Part shown: piece after piece, positions 19,033 to 28,912 of the stretch | Position numbering within the stretch: position 1 is the first letter of the stretch | Layout: each line of letters begins with the position of its first letter | Origin: Idiomarina rhizosphaerae | GTDB lineage: Bacteria > Pseudomonadota > Gammaproteobacteria > Enterobacterales > Alteromonadaceae | DNA: 64,000 bases | Assembly (NCBI RefSeq): GCF_024159085.1 | Contig: NZ_JAMZDE010000007.1 | Location: forward strand, 486,783 to 550,782 | Reading direction: 5' to 3' | The notes under the pieces: model-generated | Seen by the model: the letters and a program-made list of their open reading frames with translations, nothing else | Database searches by the model: none | What the model was told of the DNA's origin: nothing | Translations under genes and position numbers: made by a program

Positions 19033-20247
19033 TCAGATATAATCGAACAGACTCAAGCGGCTGATACGAGTAAAAACCTGTTGAGCGGCTGAGTAGATCG
19101 TTTCATTTTTTACTAAATCGGTCATCGCTTCGGAGTAATCTACGTCAGAAATATCTGACCGCGCTTTTTTATTCACTATTTCAATATCGGCGTTACTGAG
19201 TTTAGCATTGTCCATAACATTCAGCCGTGCGCCCACCGATGCCTGAGTATCGGTCAGATCACCAATAATCGTATTAAAGTCGTCCAATGCAAAGGCTATT
19301 TCGCTTTCATGAAAATCTTTGCTTTCAGGCCCCGACTTTTCCAGAATATTGGCTAAATCACCAAGTTGGGTTAATAGGTTACGAGAAACAGGTTCACCTA
19401 TACTATAGCTAAAAGAGTCTCCGGCTACTGGCATATTGTCTTTATCAAGCTCCAGGCTCATACCATTATATTCAACTTTACCGTCAGTAACGGTTCCGGC
19501 AACCACTGGGTTGACGCCATCATCAATTTCGTAGGTATCCGGACCAGTAAAGTTAACAGTAAAGTCTGTGGGATCACCGGCAGCTATCCGCGCTTCGGTA
19601 TCGGCAATTAACGCATTACGATCAGTTACCGCTACTTTTTCAATAAAGTCATTACCACCAGTCAGTTCAAAGTCAACCCGTTTAGACACATTTGAAAACG
19701 CCCGACTGCCCGGATCATTCGCGGGCAAATAAAGTGTGGGCGACAACTGAATGGTGCGCTGCCCCTGGTCACCAACATATTGGTACGACTGAGTAGCATC
19801 ATCAAACTCCATAGGCTGAGTGCGGTTTTGGTAACCGGCAAAAATATACTCTCCCGATTCGTCCTGGGCATTAGTCAGGTCGAAAATCGAAGTTTCAATA
19901 TTGCGTAACTCAGAGGCAATAGCTTTTCGGTTCGTCTGGTCGTAGCTACCATTACCCGCTTGTACCGCCAGCGTACGAGCTTTCTGAATAGCATCAGTAA
20001 TGCTGTTTAATACACTCTCTTCGCGGCGCAAATTGTTTTCTAAGGTTACTGAGTTACGTTCAAACTGCTCGTTCTGACCAATTTTTTCATTCAGCGCCAA
20101 CACTTGCGAGTTACCAATAGGGTCGTCTGCAGGACTTAATATCTTAGTCTGCTTAGTCAGCATCAGTTGAATTCTATCTAGCTGACTTTGTGAGGTTTGT
20201 AAGCTGTCCAGACCGCGCTGGAAAAATAAATTTGTACTTAATCGCAT
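19033..20247 (-). CDS. flgL: Hook-filament junction protein FlgL (HAP3)
   Basis: Links the hook to the filament. The 404-residue protein has the flagellin-like N-terminus (MRLSTNLFFQRGLDSLQTSQSQ begins it) and the C-terminal segment SDVDYSEAMTDLVKNE with YSAAQQVFTRISRLSLFDYI-like helices. It is 5 bases after flgK, in one transcript. Slightly longer than enterobacterial FlgL (about 317), through an enlarged middle part. Confidence 0.95.
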   Translation of the reverse strand: MRLSTNLFFQRGLDSLQTSQSQLDRIQLMLTKQTKILSPADDPIGNSQVLALNEKIGQNEQFERNSVTLENNLRREESVLNSITDAIQKARTLAVQAGNGSYDQTNRKAIASELRNIETSIFDLTNAQDESGEYIFAGYQNRTQPMEFDDATQSYQYVGDQGQRTIQLSPTLYLPANDPGSRAFSNVSKRVDFELTGGNDFIEKVAVTDRNALIADTEARIAAGDPTDFTVNFTGPDTYEIDDGVNPVVAGTVTDGKVEYNGMSLELDKDNMPVAGDSFSYSIGEPVSRNLLTQLGDLANILEKSGPESKDFHESEIAFALDDFNTIIGDLTDTQASVGARLNVMDNAKLSNADIEIVNKKARSDISDVDYSEAMTDLVKNETIYSAAQQVFTRISRLSLFDYI

Positions 20248-20252
20248 AGTAA

Positions 20253-22268
20253 TTACCTCAAGGACGTCAGCAACGTCTCAAAAATAGCCTGTGACGTTGT
20301 AATGATTCGGGCAGACGCAGTATAAGCTTGCTGATACTGAATAAGATTAGCCGCTTCTTCTTCCAAATTCACACCCGCTTGCGATTCATAAAGCGCCTCA
20401 GTTTGTGACCTAATCGCTTCGGCTGAATCACGCAACACTCGATTTTGGCTGACTCGACTTCCCACATCCGACACCAAACGACCGTAACTTTCATTAAAAG
20501 TCATAGTGGGCTCTGCTTCTTCACCACCAGACCGACGAACCAACTGCTGACGCTGCAGGTCGGCCATGGACTGCCCGTTGCTGTTGTCATCAAAGCCGTT
20601 GGTGTTGTACTCAATAGTGTACTCATCACCTACCGCTGGCTCGCCATTAATATCTACTTCATAGTCGGGGTCGGCTAAACCGGCTTGACTTAAAATACCA
20701 TTAAGATCCGTGGTTCCAGTAACCGTACCTATACTATTACCATCTTTATCGAAAACTTCCAGGTCATAAGCATTACCTGTCTGGCCGGTTATTTCTATAC
20801 GAGCCGGAGCACTGCCAAGTAAGGTGTTATTAGCAGTATCGTAATAATCGTCCGGGGTGTTAATTGAGTTAATTTCAATACTCGCAGCACCTTGATTATC
20901 CAGCCCGTCTTTCACCCGAATAGGGTTAGCCAGAGCAATGTCTTCTGGTCTTCTTATTGCCAAGCTAATTTCAGACGCCGCACCTTCAGCCGGCTTTGCC
21001 AGGAACTGGTCGCCAGCGTTCGCAGCCCCGGAAAGATCTAAAGAAACTCCCAGCTCAACAATATCCACTGTGCCGGGCGATGCCTGAGTGACCGTAATAG
21101 TATCGGCACCACTGACGACGGTGCCGTCGCTGTTCACCGGAACTATCTCATACTCGTCCGGGTTACCTGTTTTGGTAATACGTAAATTTTCAGAAGGAAA
21201 CGACTTACTATTACCTTCCAGTACGCGCACGCTTATTTCGCCAGTACCACCATTATCAGAATAAGGTAGTGCTTGTGATTCTGTTTTAGATAAATCAAAA
21301 ATTTTACTGCCTAGCTGATTATCTAAATCCATGCCTTTTTGGTTTTGGGTGTTCATTGAATCTGCAATACGTATTGCCAGTTGCCCCAAACGTTTTTGAG
21401 TTGGCATTAACACTTCATCACGATATTCCAGATAACCACCGACAGAACCACCGACTTCATCGGTTGGCACATAAAACTCACTGATACTGCCGCCGCTGTG
21501 CTCTTTTCTAAGCACCATCTCTAAACGCTCGGTATCCGGATTGCTTTTTATTGCCACAGCATTAAAGCGACCATCTTCTAAAACCAGTGGCTGTCCATTT
21601 TTTAAATTAACAGCAATAGCGCCGTTCTTTTGCTCAACCGTGCTGAACTGCACTAACTCGGCAAGCTCACGCAATTGCTCGTCACGTTTGTTCAACAGGG
21701 CGTTGATATTGCCGTTAGCGGTGTTTTCACCACCTGACGACTGAATTTTCGAGTTCAGCTCGGCTAAATTTTCTGATATCGAGTTAATACGGTCAGTCGA
21801 TAGCTTTAGCCTGTCGTTAATAATGCTTTTCTGATCATTTAGATAACTGGAAAAGTCATTAAACTTAGTTACCATAGCGTCAGCTTCGGCAAGAACTAAC
21901 TGCCGGGCAGTAACTGAACCAGGGTCATTATTTGCGTCCTGTAAAGTGTTAAAAAAGCTCTCTACAGAAGAAGCTACGTTCGTGGTACTGTCACCCAGTA
22001 AGGTGTCTAGCTGCTCGGCCTGTTGAAGGTTGGCTTCGTAGTAACTGACCCTGGAGATATCGGTACGTAACTGGCGATTAGCAAACTGATCAATCATCCG
22101 CTGCACGCGCACACGCTCAAGTCCACCATATGAAGACTCGAAGTATTCAGTGCGCTCGCGAACATAACTGTCCGTGTTCGTATTATTAATGTTTTTACCG
22201 GTGGTTTGCAGGCTTTGCTGATGCGCTAATATGCCGTTCTTACCGATATTTAATAAGTCAAAACTCAT
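20253..22268 (-). CDS. flgK: Hook-filament junction protein FlgK (HAP1)
   Basis: First hook-associated protein at the hook-filament junction. It has the N-terminal rod-type motif (NIGKNGILAHQQSLQTTGKN, then NTDSYVRERTEYF) and a C-terminal helix ending YQQAYTASARIITTSQAIFE plus a short tail. I start at ATG 22268 (671 residues), with GGAGAG 6 bases upstream. E. coli FlgK has about 547 residues, so there is an extra stretch of about 120 residues in the middle (Gly/Asp/Thr-rich, around 350-560), probably an added surface domain. Confidence 0.95.
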   Translation of the reverse strand: MSFDLLNIGKNGILAHQQSLQTTGKNINNTNTDSYVRERTEYFESSYGGLERVRVQRMIDQFANRQLRTDISRVSYYEANLQQAEQLDTLLGDSTTNVASSVESFFNTLQDANNDPGSVTARQLVLAEADAMVTKFNDFSSYLNDQKSIINDRLKLSTDRINSISENLAELNSKIQSSGGENTANGNINALLNKRDEQLRELAELVQFSTVEQKNGAIAVNLKNGQPLVLEDGRFNAVAIKSNPDTERLEMVLRKEHSGGSISEFYVPTDEVGGSVGGYLEYRDEVLMPTQKRLGQLAIRIADSMNTQNQKGMDLDNQLGSKIFDLSKTESQALPYSDNGGTGEISVRVLEGNSKSFPSENLRITKTGNPDEYEIVPVNSDGTVVSGADTITVTQASPGTVDIVELGVSLDLSGAANAGDQFLAKPAEGAASEISLAIRRPEDIALANPIRVKDGLDNQGAASIEINSINTPDDYYDTANNTLLGSAPARIEITGQTGNAYDLEVFDKDGNSIGTVTGTTDLNGILSQAGLADPDYEVDINGEPAVGDEYTIEYNTNGFDDNSNGQSMADLQRQQLVRRSGGEEAEPTMTFNESYGRLVSDVGSRVSQNRVLRDSAEAIRSQTEALYESQAGVNLEEEAANLIQYQQAYTASARIITTSQAIFETLLTSLR

Positions 22269-22296
22269 TAATGACTCTCCAGTTACTCTGTGACCG

Positions 22297-22323
22297 TTAT
22301 CGGCACCTAGCAAATATTATTTA
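22297..22323 (-). promoter_or_regulatory. Sigma28 promoter of flgKL
   Basis: Minus strand: TAAATAAT as -35, 11 bases, GCCGATAA as a perfect -10. It lies about 30 bases upstream of the flgK ATG, in the gap after flgJ. Confidence 0.82.
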
Positions 22324-22358
22324 GTATAGACGGCAATTTTTTGCCGCCTGCGGCACCA

Positions 22359-23336
22359 CTAAATTTCTTTATCTACAAAAGCCGGGTTATTTAATACCGA
22401 CTGAATCTTCTGTGCATACTGAGGATCTGTCGCGTACCCCGCACTTTGTAAAGCCTCCGCGTACTGAGCCGGATCATCGGCTACTTGTAAAGCCTGCTGG
22501 TAACGCGGATGCTCTTTTATAAAGTCAACGTAGTCCTGCAAGCTCTGTTCCACATTAGCGTATGAACGAAACGCTGCACGTTCTTTTCGGGCAACTTCGC
22601 CATCAAACTCCAGGGTGCTAACGTGAGACTTATCACCGTCCCAGCGCGTATCAGCTTTAATATTAAATAAGTTATTGCTGGAACCACCGTGCTTTCCGGG
22701 TATTAAACGTTTACCCCACCCGGTTTCCAATGCAGCCTGAGCCATTAAAACATCCGGATTCAGCCCAGCCTCTTTCGCAATGCGTTCCGCATGAGGTTTC
22801 AGTGCCGCAATGAAGCTCTCGGGTGAATCAAAAGTGGCATTCCCGTCACTCAACTTCGCAGTATTAACGCGCTGATTACCATAATACAAACCCGCATCAA
22901 TGCCGCCCTGGTCGCTTAACTTTTGCGAGTCTGTTGGTTTATCCACGCGATTCTTCATACGCGGGTCATCAAGATTGGCGCCATGACGATTCATTGACGC
23001 GGGAACATAACTGTCATCACCACCCAACTGTTTTACCATCAGTTCGGCTAAACCTAAGCTTCCCTGACTAGAAAGCTCCGAGGTCAACTGCTGGTCATAC
23101 ATATCGCGGTACATATTGGTATAGCGACTGTCCAATAAATTGTCTTTCTCAAACACCGCATTGGCCTTACGCATACTGCCCATGACCATGTTCAGGAATA
23201 TGGCTTCAAACTGCTGCGCGGCTTCCATCAACGCTTCTTTATCACCCGGTTTAAACGCACGCTGACGCAGCCCGTCAAGGCTGTGCGTATCCATAGCGTG
23301 TTGCGCTTGTTTTAGATGAGAGTCTGAAACCGTCAT
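22359..23336 (-). CDS. flgJ: FlgJ, rod-cap protein with glucosaminidase domain
   Basis: Two-domain protein of 325 residues. The N-terminal part (EAAQQFEAIFLNMVMGSMRKA) is the rod-assembly domain. The C-terminal part (about 170-320) is a GH73-type peptidoglycan hydrolase: LMAQAALETGWGKR contains the likely catalytic Glu, followed by SSNNLFNIKAD. It opens the murein layer for the growing rod. The linker is polar. Follows flgI by 14 bases. Confidence 0.97.
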   Translation of the reverse strand: MTVSDSHLKQAQHAMDTHSLDGLRQRAFKPGDKEALMEAAQQFEAIFLNMVMGSMRKANAVFEKDNLLDSRYTNMYRDMYDQQLTSELSSQGSLGLAELMVKQLGGDDSYVPASMNRHGANLDDPRMKNRVDKPTDSQKLSDQGGIDAGLYYGNQRVNTAKLSDGNATFDSPESFIAALKPHAERIAKEAGLNPDVLMAQAALETGWGKRLIPGKHGGSSNNLFNIKADTRWDGDKSHVSTLEFDGEVARKERAAFRSYANVEQSLQDYVDFIKEHPRYQQALQVADDPAQYAEALQSAGYATDPQYAQKIQSVLNNPAFVDKEI

Positions 23337-23350
23337 AGCTTAAACCGCCA

Positions 23351-24451
23351 TTAAATCACTATCAGCTCGCCGGATATTGCACCAGCCTGCTTCAATGCTT
23401 CCAACACGGCAATCATGTCGCCGGGAGCTGCACCTATTTGATTCACCGCTCGCACTAAATCATTCAATGTTGTACCCGGCTGGAATACAAACATGCGTGC
23501 ATCTTCCTGATTCACGTCGATAATCGACTGCGGCGTTATAGCTGTCTCACCGTCAGCAAATGGATTCGGCTGATCGACGTTCACATTCTCAGCAATGGTA
23601 ACCTGCATGTTACCGTGAGCCACGGCTGCTGGTCTCAACTCGACGTTCTGACCCACTACAATGGTGCCGGTACGCGCGTTCACAATAATTTTCGCTGACG
23701 CAGATGCCTGCTGAACTTCCAGATTTTCAAGGGTCGACATGTAGCTCACGCGCTGACTTAAGTCACGGGGAGCTCGTACTCGTACCGAGGTTGCGTCTAT
23801 GGCCTGTGCGGTGCCGTCGCCAACTAAATTATTAATAGTTTGCGCCATACGCTTAGCAGTCGTGAAGTCAGACTGATGCAAGTTAAAAGTAAGATAATCG
23901 GATGAGCCAAAACCAGAGCGCACTTCACGCTCAACAACGCCACCATTAGGAATACGACCGACAGTCGGCGTATTAATAACTATACGAGAGCCGTCGTTAC
24001 CTTCAGCCCCCAGGCCACCTACAATAAGGCTGCCCTGCGCTACCGCATAAACTTCCCCATTGGCGCCTTTTAAAAAAGTCTGCATCAAAGTGCCGCCGGT
24101 TAAACCATCAGCGCTGCCAACAGAAGACACCGTCACATCAATTTTTTGCCCGGGTTTAGCAAAGGCTGGTAACTCTGCATGCACGGCAACTGCCGCGACA
24201 TTATCAATTTTTGGACGTTCATTTGCCGGAATATTAATACCGAAGTTGCCCAGCATGGTACGGAAAGTCTGATCGGTGAACGGCGTTTGTTCTCCGGTAC
24301 CAGGCAGACCGACTACTAAACCATAACCAATTAGTTGGTTAGAACGAACTCCCTGAACCGAAGCAATGTCTTTTATACGCGAAGCCTGTACCGGTGCCGC
24401 AAGCATTGACAATAAACTTACCGCCAGCGCAAAAATTTTAAGCGTTCTCAT
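23351..24451 (-). CDS. flgI: Flagellar P-ring protein FlgI
   Basis: Periplasmic P-ring subunit of 366 residues. It starts with a Sec signal peptide ending around VQAS, followed by the conserved [20 protein letters not shown] and LVVGLPGTG motifs. The C-terminus [14 protein letters not shown] is typical. FlgA, encoded at 32 kb, is its assembly chaperone. Confidence 0.97.
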   Translation of the reverse strand: MRTLKIFALAVSLLSMLAAPVQASRIKDIASVQGVRSNQLIGYGLVVGLPGTGEQTPFTDQTFRTMLGNFGINIPANERPKIDNVAAVAVHAELPAFAKPGQKIDVTVSSVGSADGLTGGTLMQTFLKGANGEVYAVAQGSLIVGGLGAEGNDGSRIVINTPTVGRIPNGGVVEREVRSGFGSSDYLTFNLHQSDFTTAKRMAQTINNLVGDGTAQAIDATSVRVRAPRDLSQRVSYMSTLENLEVQQASASAKIIVNARTGTIVVGQNVELRPAAVAHGNMQVTIAENVNVDQPNPFADGETAITPQSIIDVNQEDARMFVFQPGTTLNDLVRAVNQIGAAPGDMIAVLEALKQAGAISGELIVI

Positions 24452-24461
24452 ACCTTACTCC

Positions 24462-25136
24462 TTAGAATGGCCATATCGGGCTGTTAAAGAAGCGAGTTAA
24501 CCACCCCTGCTCCTGAACCTGAGCCAGACTACCGGTACCCGAGTATTCAATGCGCGCATTGGCGACACGGGTTGACGGGATTTGGTTTGCTGCTGTTATA
24601 TCCTGGGGACGGATCATGCCGGTTAAACGAATGTACTCGTCACCCGTATTAATGCGCATCCACTTTTCACCACGAACAATTAAGTTACCGTTTGGCAGCA
24701 CTTTTATAACTGTTACGGTAATTTCACCATTCAACTGATTACTTTGGTCTGAGCTGCCGTCACCACTGAATTCTCGAGTGCCATTAATACCGGCAGACAG
24801 CGGGTTACCGCCAACGGTGATATTACGTCCAAACGCCGTGGGGGCAGCTAATTCAGCTGTACTCTCTTTTGATGTTTCCGTCGTAGCCGTTTTGCTGGCT
24901 GTCGTTTGTTCCCGCAAAGTGACCGTAATAATGTCACCTAACCGGCGAGCTTTAATATCGGAATACAAATTATCCGCGTAAGCATCCTGAAACAGAGAAC
25001 CAGTTGGCACCACAGGCTGAGCACGCTCTTCCGGCAATACGGGTGCGTAATATGGGTCATCCGGCATGGGTTTATGCGGCGTTTGCACACAACCGGCTAA
25101 AACCAATGCGGTTAAAGAAATAAGTAAAGAACGCAT
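24462..25136 (-). CDS. flgH: Flagellar L-ring lipoprotein FlgH
   Basis: Outer-membrane L-ring subunit, 224 residues. The signal peptide ends in the lipobox LAGC (Cys at about residue 16). The body has GSLFQDAYADNLYSDIKARRLGDIITVTL and GEKWMRINTGDEYIRLTG motifs typical of FlgH. FlgP and FlgT at 33-35 kb probably join it in the polar-type outer rings. Confidence 0.97.
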   Translation of the reverse strand: MRSLLISLTALVLAGCVQTPHKPMPDDPYYAPVLPEERAQPVVPTGSLFQDAYADNLYSDIKARRLGDIITVTLREQTTASKTATTETSKESTAELAAPTAFGRNITVGGNPLSAGINGTREFSGDGSSDQSNQLNGEITVTVIKVLPNGNLIVRGEKWMRINTGDEYIRLTGMIRPQDITAANQIPSTRVANARIEYSGTGSLAQVQEQGWLTRFFNSPIWPF

Positions 25137-25170
25137 AAAGTCACCCGCTATTATTTAATGACGACAACAA

Positions 25171-25959
25171 TTAAAGCTGCTGGTTAATGTAACTCAGCAT
25201 CTGATCCACAGACGAAATCACTTTAGAATTCATCTCGTAGCCGCGCTGGCTCTCAATTAAGTTCACCAACTCTTCAGTCACATTCACATTCGAAGTTTCC
25301 AGCGCGCCCTGAATGGTGTTACCCATTCCGTCAACACCCGGAACCGCCTCTAAAGGAGCACCACTTACTGCGGTTTCTTTATAAAGGTTTTGTCCCATAG
25401 GTTGTAAACCGGCCGGATTGATAAAGTTAACCAGGTTAATCTGACCAACCACCACGTTATCCGGGTTACCAGGCTGCGTAACAGTAACCTCACCTTCTTG
25501 TGAAATACTGACCGACATAGCGTCTTCCGGTATCTGAATAGCAGGTTCAATGGTATAACCATTACCCGACGTCACAATTTCCCCTTCTTCATTTAAAGAA
25601 AACTGACCATTACGGGTATAGGAAATATTGCCATCCGGCATTAACACCTGAAAGAAGCCTTTGCCGTCAATCATCACATCAAGCGAGTTATCGGTGGTCT
25701 GCACGTTGCCCTGAGTATGGGATTTTTGCGTCGCAACAACTTTGGTCCCGGCGCCCAGCATTAAACCATTAGGTAATTCGGTGTCTTGTGCCGACTGCCC
25801 ACCCGGCTGGTTAATATTCTGGTACAACAAATCTTCGAACACCGCCCGACTCTTTTTAAAGCCGATGGTGCTGGAGTTCGCCAGGTTGTTAGAAATAACT
25901 GAAATATCGCGCTGCTGCGCGTCCAATCCGGTTTTACTTATCCATAATGCTGGGTTCAT
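25171..25959 (-). CDS. flgG: Distal rod protein FlgG
   Basis: Distal rod subunit, 262 residues, with the N-terminal motif TGLDAQQRDISVISNNLAN and the C-terminal SNVNVTEELVNLIESQRGYE. Same length class as other FlgG. Twenty-one bases after flgF. Confidence 0.97.
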   Translation of the reverse strand: MNPALWISKTGLDAQQRDISVISNNLANSSTIGFKKSRAVFEDLLYQNINQPGGQSAQDTELPNGLMLGAGTKVVATQKSHTQGNVQTTDNSLDVMIDGKGFFQVLMPDGNISYTRNGQFSLNEEGEIVTSGNGYTIEPAIQIPEDAMSVSISQEGEVTVTQPGNPDNVVVGQINLVNFINPAGLQPMGQNLYKETAVSGAPLEAVPGVDGMGNTIQGALETSNVNVTEELVNLIESQRGYEMNSKVISSVDQMLSYINQQL

Positions 25960-25980
25960 GGTCTTTCTCCTGGGCTAAAC

Positions 25981-26724
25981 TTAGCTCATTCTCATCAGCG
26001 ACTCGGAACGCTGGGCGTTCTCATCGGCCGTTTTCATTAATTTGACGTTCATTTCATATTGGCGCTGCAGAGCAATCAAATGCGTCATTTCTTCGACGCT
26101 ATTCACGTTACTGCCTTCCAGAGCGCCAATTTGCAGTTTGACATTGGCATCGGCTAAGGCTTGCTGGTCATCTTTTAACTTAAATAAGCCACCGTTACCT
26201 TTTTCCATATTGCCGTTCGGCGGGTTAACTAATTTAATGCGGTCAATCACTTCCATCGCATTCGCCGGAGCCCCCATCGGACGTATCGAGATATTTCCGT
26301 TTGAACCAATAGCCAGGTTATCTATCGGCATGGGTACAAATATGGGGCCGTTATTGCCGAGCACCGTCTGCCCTGTTGAGTTTTTCAACAAGCCATCAGT
26401 GCCGACTTCCAGGCTACCGTTTCGGGTATAACGTTCATTACCGCTGCCATCATCGACTGCAATCCAGCCCTGATCTTTAATGGCAACATCCATGTTCCGG
26501 CCGGTTGTCTGTATTGCTCCACTGGCAAAATTTTGCCCGGGGCTTTCCGTCATAGAAAAGACCCGTGTTGGCAAACCTTCGCCAAAGGCTTGCATGGCCC
26601 GCGCCTGTTGCAAGTCGCCTTTAAACGCCGTGGTATTGGCGTTAGCTAAGTTGTTGGCACGAACAGCGACAGCATTCATATTTTCTTTCGCGCCGCTCAT
26701 TGCTACCCATAGCATCTTGTCCAT
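25981..26724 (-). CDS. flgF: Proximal rod protein FlgF
   Basis: Rod subunit of 247 residues: MSGAKENMNAVAVRANNLAN at the start and SNVNSVEEMTHLIALQRQYE near the end, the FlgF/FlgG paralog pattern. It heads a transcript (flgF-flgG-flgH-flgI-flgJ) that starts after the flgE terminator with its own sigma54-type promoter. Confidence 0.97.
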   Translation of the reverse strand: MDKMLWVAMSGAKENMNAVAVRANNLANANTTAFKGDLQQARAMQAFGEGLPTRVFSMTESPGQNFASGAIQTTGRNMDVAIKDQGWIAVDDGSGNERYTRNGSLEVGTDGLLKNSTGQTVLGNNGPIFVPMPIDNLAIGSNGNISIRPMGAPANAMEVIDRIKLVNPPNGNMEKGNGGLFKLKDDQQALADANVKLQIGALEGSNVNSVEEMTHLIALQRQYEMNVKLMKTADENAQRSESLMRMS

Positions 26725-26774
26725 AGCTGACCTCCAGCCAAAATTTTGTCATCTGGGTTCTATAATGTAGATAA

Positions 26775-26791
26775 TGCAGATTTCATGCCAA
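26775..26791 (-). promoter_or_regulatory. Sigma54 promoter of flgFGHIJ
   Basis: Minus strand: TTGGCATGAAATCTGCA, with GG and GC separated by exactly 10 bases (TGGCA-N-TGCA). About 51 bases upstream of the flgF ATG and directly after the flgE terminator. Confidence 0.8.
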
Positions 26792-26795
26792 AAAC

Positions 26796-26822
26796 AAAAA
26801 GACGCCCGAAGGCGTCTTTTTT
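26796..26822 (-). terminator. Intrinsic terminator of flgBCDE
   Basis: Minus-strand RNA: GACGCC-UUCG-GGCGUC followed by a T run. Flanking A and T runs make it symmetric, so it could work in both directions. It ends 22 bases after the flgE stop. Confidence 0.9.
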
Positions 26823-26843
26823 AAGCTAATAACCGAGAAGTTA

Positions 26844-28199
26844 TTATCGAATCTGAAGAATCGTCTGGTTAATAGTGTTGTTAACCTCTAACGAACGCGA
26901 GTTCGCCTGGAAGTTACGCTGCGCTGTTATCAAATCAACCAGTTCTTTGGTCAGATTAACGTTAGAGTTTTCCAGTGCTGATGCTTCAATACCACCAAAA
27001 GTACCGGTGTTGGCTTCACCAGCTAAAGGCTCGCCAGAATCAATGCTTTCCCGCCACTTTGTACTGCCTATCTGGGTTAAGCCTTGCTCATTAGCAAAAC
27101 GGACAATCGCAACCTGTCCTAAATACTGGACATCACCATTAGAGTAGGTTGCAGCAATTAATCCTGCCTTATCAATATCCACGTTAGTCAAACGACCAAC
27201 AGTACTACCGTCCTGATCCAGGTTGGTTACTTCAAAGTCCGATGCAAACTGCGTCGGGCTTGTTGTGCCGCTCAAATCCTGAAAGTTAAACTGAACCGTT
27301 TGTGCGGACGCACCGTTATTCAGATAGGGGTCACCATCGGCGTTGTTACCAGATAAGTCGATAGTGCCCGGATCAAATGTTATCTGTCCTGCAGGCACGT
27401 CCGGTTCACCACTGCCTAAAAAGTTTATTTCTAAACCTGAATAGCCATTAACAGAGTCCCTTGCGGCTGGCGTCGATGTCGCAGTGCCTGTTGGCGCTAA
27501 GTCAATTTCGTCGCCGTCAAAGGTCGCATAAACATCCCACTGGTTGTTGCCGCGCTTCACATAATAAGTTGACAACGTATGGGATTCACCTAGTGAATCA
27601 TAAATCGTAGCGGACGTAGAGCTGTGGTAAGTACTTGGTGTTTCAGGATCAAATGGGTTAGCCGTTCCATCAATTGGTGAACGACGCGCATCCACGTTAA
27701 ACGCGGTAAACACGTTGTCGGTACTTTGCGGCGCGCCTGCAACATCCGGAATACGGATAGGCTGAGTCGTCGCCAATGCAGTAGAGGAGTTTGTGCCACT
27801 ATTGCGATCGACCTGATAGCCCTGCAGGTAATTGCCCTGATTATCGACAATAAATTTATCTTCGTTAAGCTTAAAAGCGCCTGAACGAGTGTAAGTCATG
27901 TCGCGAGAACCTAACCCATCAGTGGTAGCAAAAAATCCGTTACCACTAATAGCCATGTCCAACGAGTTTTCTGTAAAGTCCAGAGTTCCCTGACTAAATT
28001 GCTGCGCAACTGATGAGGTCAAAACACCATCACCAACCTTAGTGTTACCCGCATTAAAAATACTGGTAGCATAAACATCAGCAAATTCAGCACGAGACTG
28101 CTTAAAACCCGTTGTTTTTACGTTTGATATGTTATTCGCGGTTACATCTAAGTCTTTTTGTGATGCGTTGATACCGCTGAGTGCAATATTAAATGACAT
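26844..28199 (-). CDS. flgE: Flagellar hook protein FlgE
   Basis: Hook subunit, 451 residues. N-terminus FNIALSGINASQKDLDVTANNISN and C-terminus SNVNLTKELVDLITAQRNFQAN are the shared axial-protein motifs; the middle forms the hook's outer domains. Ends the flgB-flgC-flgD-flgE transcript, followed by a UUCG-loop terminator. Confidence 0.97.
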   Translation of the reverse strand: MSFNIALSGINASQKDLDVTANNISNVKTTGFKQSRAEFADVYATSIFNAGNTKVGDGVLTSSVAQQFSQGTLDFTENSLDMAISGNGFFATTDGLGSRDMTYTRSGAFKLNEDKFIVDNQGNYLQGYQVDRNSGTNSSTALATTQPIRIPDVAGAPQSTDNVFTAFNVDARRSPIDGTANPFDPETPSTYHSSTSATIYDSLGESHTLSTYYVKRGNNQWDVYATFDGDEIDLAPTGTATSTPAARDSVNGYSGLEINFLGSGEPDVPAGQITFDPGTIDLSGNNADGDPYLNNGASAQTVQFNFQDLSGTTSPTQFASDFEVTNLDQDGSTVGRLTNVDIDKAGLIAATYSNGDVQYLGQVAIVRFANEQGLTQIGSTKWRESIDSGEPLAGEANTGTFGGIEASALENSNVNLTKELVDLITAQRNFQANSRSLEVNNTINQTILQIR

Positions 28200-28214
28200 A
28201 AGTCACCTCACCTG

Positions 28215-28898
28215 TTAGCTAATTTCAGTCACATCAGAAAGCTTGATGCCACCTAATCCTTTAAGATTCAAAACCACACCGCGGTCACCGCCGGTGCTGA
28301 CACTTTGCACACGAGCGTGCATCTGTATGGGTAATTCTTCAGTCTGCCCCGCCACTTGGGCATTCACGGAGAAAGAGTAGTTACCGGCAGGAGCTTCTTC
28401 GCCGTTTGACATCTTCCCGTCCCATTCAAACTCTTTAGTTCCCTGAGCCATATCGCCAATTTCAATGGTCTTGACGGTAGCGCCGGTTGAGTCTTTGATA
28501 CTTATCTTCACATTTTGGGCCGTTTGCGGAGTGGCTATCATACCGGTAACTCCCGCGCCTGACTCGAGGTTAGCCTTATCCGTTGGCACCAACACTTTAC
28601 GACCAACCATAGTTGAAGCCTGCAACGCCTGATTTGACGTCATGTCACTGGCAAATTGGTCAAAACGCTCAGAGAGACCGGTTATTCCCTCTGCCATAGT
28701 GAAACTGGTCATTTGAGCAATCATCTGATCATTTTCGACCGGCTTAGACGGGTCCTGCATATTCAACTGCTCGGTTAACAGCTTGAAGAAGTCTTCCTGC
28801 TCAAGCTTGCTCCGCTCATCTGGATCAGCATATCTGGCATCGTCTTCTTTCTTCCACTTCATGCTGTCGATGTAGGAATTAGTGCTTACGCCTTCCAT
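28215..28898 (-). CDS. flgD: Hook cap / scaffolding protein FlgD
   Basis: Caps the growing hook. The 227-residue protein has the family N-terminus LEQEDFFKLLTEQLNMQDP and DNDQM-like VENDQMIAQMTSFTMAEG, followed by an Ig-like FlgD domain (GTKEFEWDGKMSNGEEAPAG). Stands between flgC and flgE with gaps of 14-15 bases. Confidence 0.96.
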   Translation of the reverse strand: MEGVSTNSYIDSMKWKKEDDARYADPDERSKLEQEDFFKLLTEQLNMQDPSKPVENDQMIAQMTSFTMAEGITGLSERFDQFASDMTSNQALQASTMVGRKVLVPTDKANLESGAGVTGMIATPQTAQNVKISIKDSTGATVKTIEIGDMAQGTKEFEWDGKMSNGEEAPAGNYSFSVNAQVAGQTEELPIQMHARVQSVSTGGDRGVVLNLKGLGGIKLSDVTEIS

Positions 28899-28912
28899 TT
28901 GTTATCTCCTGC

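Noticed and set aside
22331..22357. Hairpin after flgJ as an intrinsic terminator
   Set aside because: Possible stems exist (GCCGC/GCGGC and GGCAA/TTGCC) but no T run follows on the minus strand.
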